Position numbers and translations under genes: made by a program | Assembly: GCA_002401545.1 (NCBI GenBank) | Contig: NVTJ01000061.1 | Span: 6,346 to 15,541, forward strand | Direction of reading: 5' to 3' | Length of the DNA stretch: 9,196 nucleotides | From: Alphaproteobacteria bacterium | GTDB lineage: Bacteria > Pseudomonadota > Alphaproteobacteria > Sphingomonadales > Emcibacteraceae | In this document: in pieces, positions 7,456 to 9,196 of the stretch | Position numbering within the stretch: the stretch's first letter is position 1 | Layout: each line of letters begins with the position of its first letter | The notes under the pieces: model-generated | What the model saw: only the letters and a program-made list of their open reading frames with translations | What the model was told of the DNA's origin: nothing | The model's database searches: none

Positions 7456-8112
7456 ATGACTGTGAAACGAATATTAATAGCAGATGACCACCCGCTTTTT
7501 CAGGAAGCCCTGAAGGGTGTGGTGCTGGATGTATTTTCAGGCGATGCCGAATGTATCTGCACGGTCAATGTGAGGGAAACTTTAGGTGCGCTTGAGGACG
7601 GCCCTGCTTTTGACCTTATTTTGCTGGATTTGAATTTGCCGGGTGCGGACGGTTTTTCCTGCCTGATTTCAGTGCGCAGCAAAGTCCCGTCGGTCCCGGT
7701 GGTGATGGTGTCTTCAACGGATCAGGTCGATATTGTCCGGGAAAGTTTTTCTTATGGTGCCATGGGTTATCTGCCGAAATCCTCCTCTCAGAATGTAATG
7801 AAAAATGCCATCCGGCTTGTTATGTCCGGCAACACCTATATCCCTACCGAGGCTTTGGGTTCTTTTGGCGCTACACAGGCAGCGGAAAAGAAAGCGGTTC
7901 CGCAAAGGGACGGTGGTGTCACGTCTGACCTGACCCCGCGACAGCATGCGGTACTGGACCTGCTCGCCGAGGGCAAGGCCAATAAAATTATTGCTTATGA
8001 GCTTGGTATCAGTGAGATTACGGTAAAAGCCCATGTGTCAGCCATCCTGCGGAAGCTTGGGGTTAATAATCGTCTGCAGGCGGTGATTGCGGCAAAGAAC
8101 AGGATAATTTAA
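7456..8112 (+). CDS. NarL/LuxR-family response regulator, CrbR/ErdR-like
   Basis: This 218-residue two-component regulator has a receiver domain (about 4-122) with the acidic pair Asp10/Asp11, phospho-acceptor Asp58 in LLDLNLPG, Ser86 in VVMVSS and Lys108 in YLPKSS. A linker follows (about 130-157). The LuxR-type helix-turn-helix is at 159-214 (LTPRQHAVLDLLAEGKANK then ISEITVKAHVSAILRKLGV). All phosphorylation residues are present, so it should be functional. The style, ADDHPLF at the start and VKAHVSAILRKL near the end, resembles CrbR/ErdR, which activates acetyl-CoA synthetase genes in Vibrio and Pseudomonas. It begins 20 nt after the second ligase, probably in the same operon. The convergent kinase is its likely partner. 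No ribosome-binding site is visible before the ATG, so translation may be weak, coupled or initiated differently. Its TAA overlaps the kinase's stop. Confidence 0.9.
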   Translation: MTVKRILIADDHPLFQEALKGVVLDVFSGDAECICTVNVRETLGALEDGPAFDLILLDLNLPGADGFSCLISVRSKVPSVPVVMVSSTDQVDIVRESFSYGAMGYLPKSSSQNVMKNAIRLVMSGNTYIPTEALGSFGATQAAEKKAVPQRDGGVTSDLTPRQHAVLDLLAEGKANKIIAYELGISEITVKAHVSAILRKLGVNNRLQAVIAAKNRII

Positions 8113-9196
8113 ATCAGATGCCTGATCAGGGCATGGAGTTTTGCCGCCACCACAGGCTTATGAATCAGCGGCAGTTTTTTTGTCTTTAGCATTTTCTCCA
8201 GTTCCGGGTCCCTGTCACTGGTGATGATGATGGAGGGGATGGGACAGCTAAATTCCGCGCGGATTTCCCTGATGGCTTCAACGCCGTCCTCGTCACCGTT
8301 TAAATGATAGTCGGCAATGATGATGTCCGGGGTTTTATCCTGCTCTATAAGCTGTGCCAGAGCAATGTCGGCGGATAGCCCTACAATTATTTCACTGCCC
8401 CATTTGCCCAGCAGGGCTTTCATGCCGTCCAGGACATCTTCATCATTATCGATAACCGCAATGATGCGGCCGGCAAGGCTGTTTGGCAGGGCAATATTGG
8501 CGGCATGATCGGCAAAGAGCGGGATGACTTTGTTTTTTTCACCCTTCGGCAGTATAATATTAAACAGGGATCCTTTACCAAAGGCTGACTTGACCTGAAT
8601 GGGGGCTTCCAGCAGAGCAGAAATTCGCCGGACAATAGACAGGCCAAGTCCGATGCCACGCCCATCAACAGAAGGGTCCTCATGAACCTGAATGAATTCC
8701 TCAAAAATACCGTCAAGCTGATTTTTCCTGATGCCAATTCCGCTATCAATCACTTGAATGGTGATGTTATTCCCCCCTGTGCGACAGCCAATCAGGATGC
8801 CGCCTTTTCTGGTATATCGGATCGCATTGCTGAGGAAATTACGCAGTATGGTTTCCAGAAGCCGGGGGTCACTATGGATGATACAGGAGGTCGTCACCAT
8901 CCGAACCCTAAGCCCTTTTTCCTGTCCGGTCTGGATGTAATCAGGGACTATTCTGTCCAGTAAATCCTGTAGATTAAAATGACAGACTGCGGGGATGATA
9001 CCGCCGGAATCAAGCTGGGAAATATTGAGCAATACACTTAGCAAATCGTCGAGAGCATCCAGAGAGTTCCCGATCCGGGCCACATAACGGGCATTTTCCG
9101 CGCCAATATCAGAACTGGCGAGGGAGCCGGTGAACAGCCGGGCCGCATTCAGGGGCTGGCGCAGGTCGTGGCTGGCGGCGGCCAGGAACTTTGTTT
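8109..9196 (-). CDS. Hybrid sensor histidine kinase/response regulator, CrbS/MxtR-like (partial, N-terminus beyond window)
   Basis: The frame is open to the right edge, so this is the C-terminal 361 residues of a longer protein. A GTG at 9081-9083 lies inside the phospho-acceptor domain and is not the start. Visible in order are the H-box FLAAASHDLRQPLNAARLF, with the phosphorylated His encoded at 9168-9170, and the dimerisation helix ending LLNISQLDSGG. The ATPase domain follows, with N-box NFLSNAIRYT, G1 DSGIGI, F-box FEEFIQ and G2 GRGIGLGLSIV. A C-terminal receiver domain has the acidic cluster DNDEDV, phospho-acceptor Asp in IIADYHL (8310-8312), and Lys in HKPV. All catalytic residues are intact. 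QPLNAARLF strongly recalls the CrbS/MxtR class, whose N-terminus is a sodium/solute symporter domain. That part is unseen here, and a PAS-type or other sensor is possible. It converges on the response regulator with a 4-bp overlap. Confidence 0.9.
   Translation of the reverse strand, partial: TKFLAAASHDLRQPLNAARLFTGSLASSDIGAENARYVARIGNSLDALDDLLSVLLNISQLDSGGIIPAVCHFNLQDLLDRIVPDYIQTGQEKGLRVRMVTTSCIIHSDPRLLETILRNFLSNAIRYTRKGGILIGCRTGGNNITIQVIDSGIGIRKNQLDGIFEEFIQVHEDPSVDGRGIGLGLSIVRRISALLEAPIQVKSAFGKGSLFNIILPKGEKNKVIPLFADHAANIALPNSLAGRIIAVIDNDEDVLDGMKALLGKWGSEIIVGLSADIALAQLIEQDKTPDIIIADYHLNGDEDGVEAIREIRAEFSCPIPSIIITSDRDPELEKMLKTKKLPLIHKPVVAAKLHALIRHLI

Overview
The window looks like chromosomal DNA from an alphaproteobacterium of moderate GC, roughly half. 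The reasons are the family resemblances of the encoded proteins: a FlaEY-like flagellar-type protein, a YggT protein, a ligase resembling roseobacterial DmdB, and a hybrid kinase with a HDLRQPL box. Emcibacterales/Kordiimonadales-like bacteria are a guess from gene style only. I see no tRNA, rRNA, CRISPR array, insertion sequence or other mobile element.

Layout from left to right. Positions 1-242 hold no convincing gene, but contain two hairpins that may end leftward transcription. Positions 243-3038 (minus strand) encode a 931-residue protein with a six-unit SBBP-type beta-propeller between N- and C-terminal parts that resemble flagellar FlaEY. A 248-bp AT-rich divergent spacer follows. Next is a small YggT-family membrane protein (plus strand, to 3601), which abuts tail to tail, with no spacer, an unrecognised 93-residue charged protein (minus strand, 3602-3883). 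A 207-bp divergent spacer carrying several short inverted repeats then precedes a tight plus-strand cluster: two different acyl-CoA synthetases (4091-5785 and 5804-7435) and a NarL/LuxR-type response regulator (7456-8112). The regulator's stop codon overlaps the stop codon of a convergent hybrid sensor kinase, which runs off the right edge (8109-9196).

The most coherent story is in the right half. The regulator and kinase resemble the CrbR/CrbS (ErdR/MxtR) two-component pair known to control acetyl-CoA synthetase in gammaproteobacteria. Here the regulator sits directly behind two AMP-forming acyl-CoA ligases, one ACSF2/FadD-like and one AlkK/DmdB-like. This suggests a signal-responsive module for activating fatty or other carboxylic acids. 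That link is inferred from neighbourhood and family resemblance. The kinase's sensor half is outside the window.
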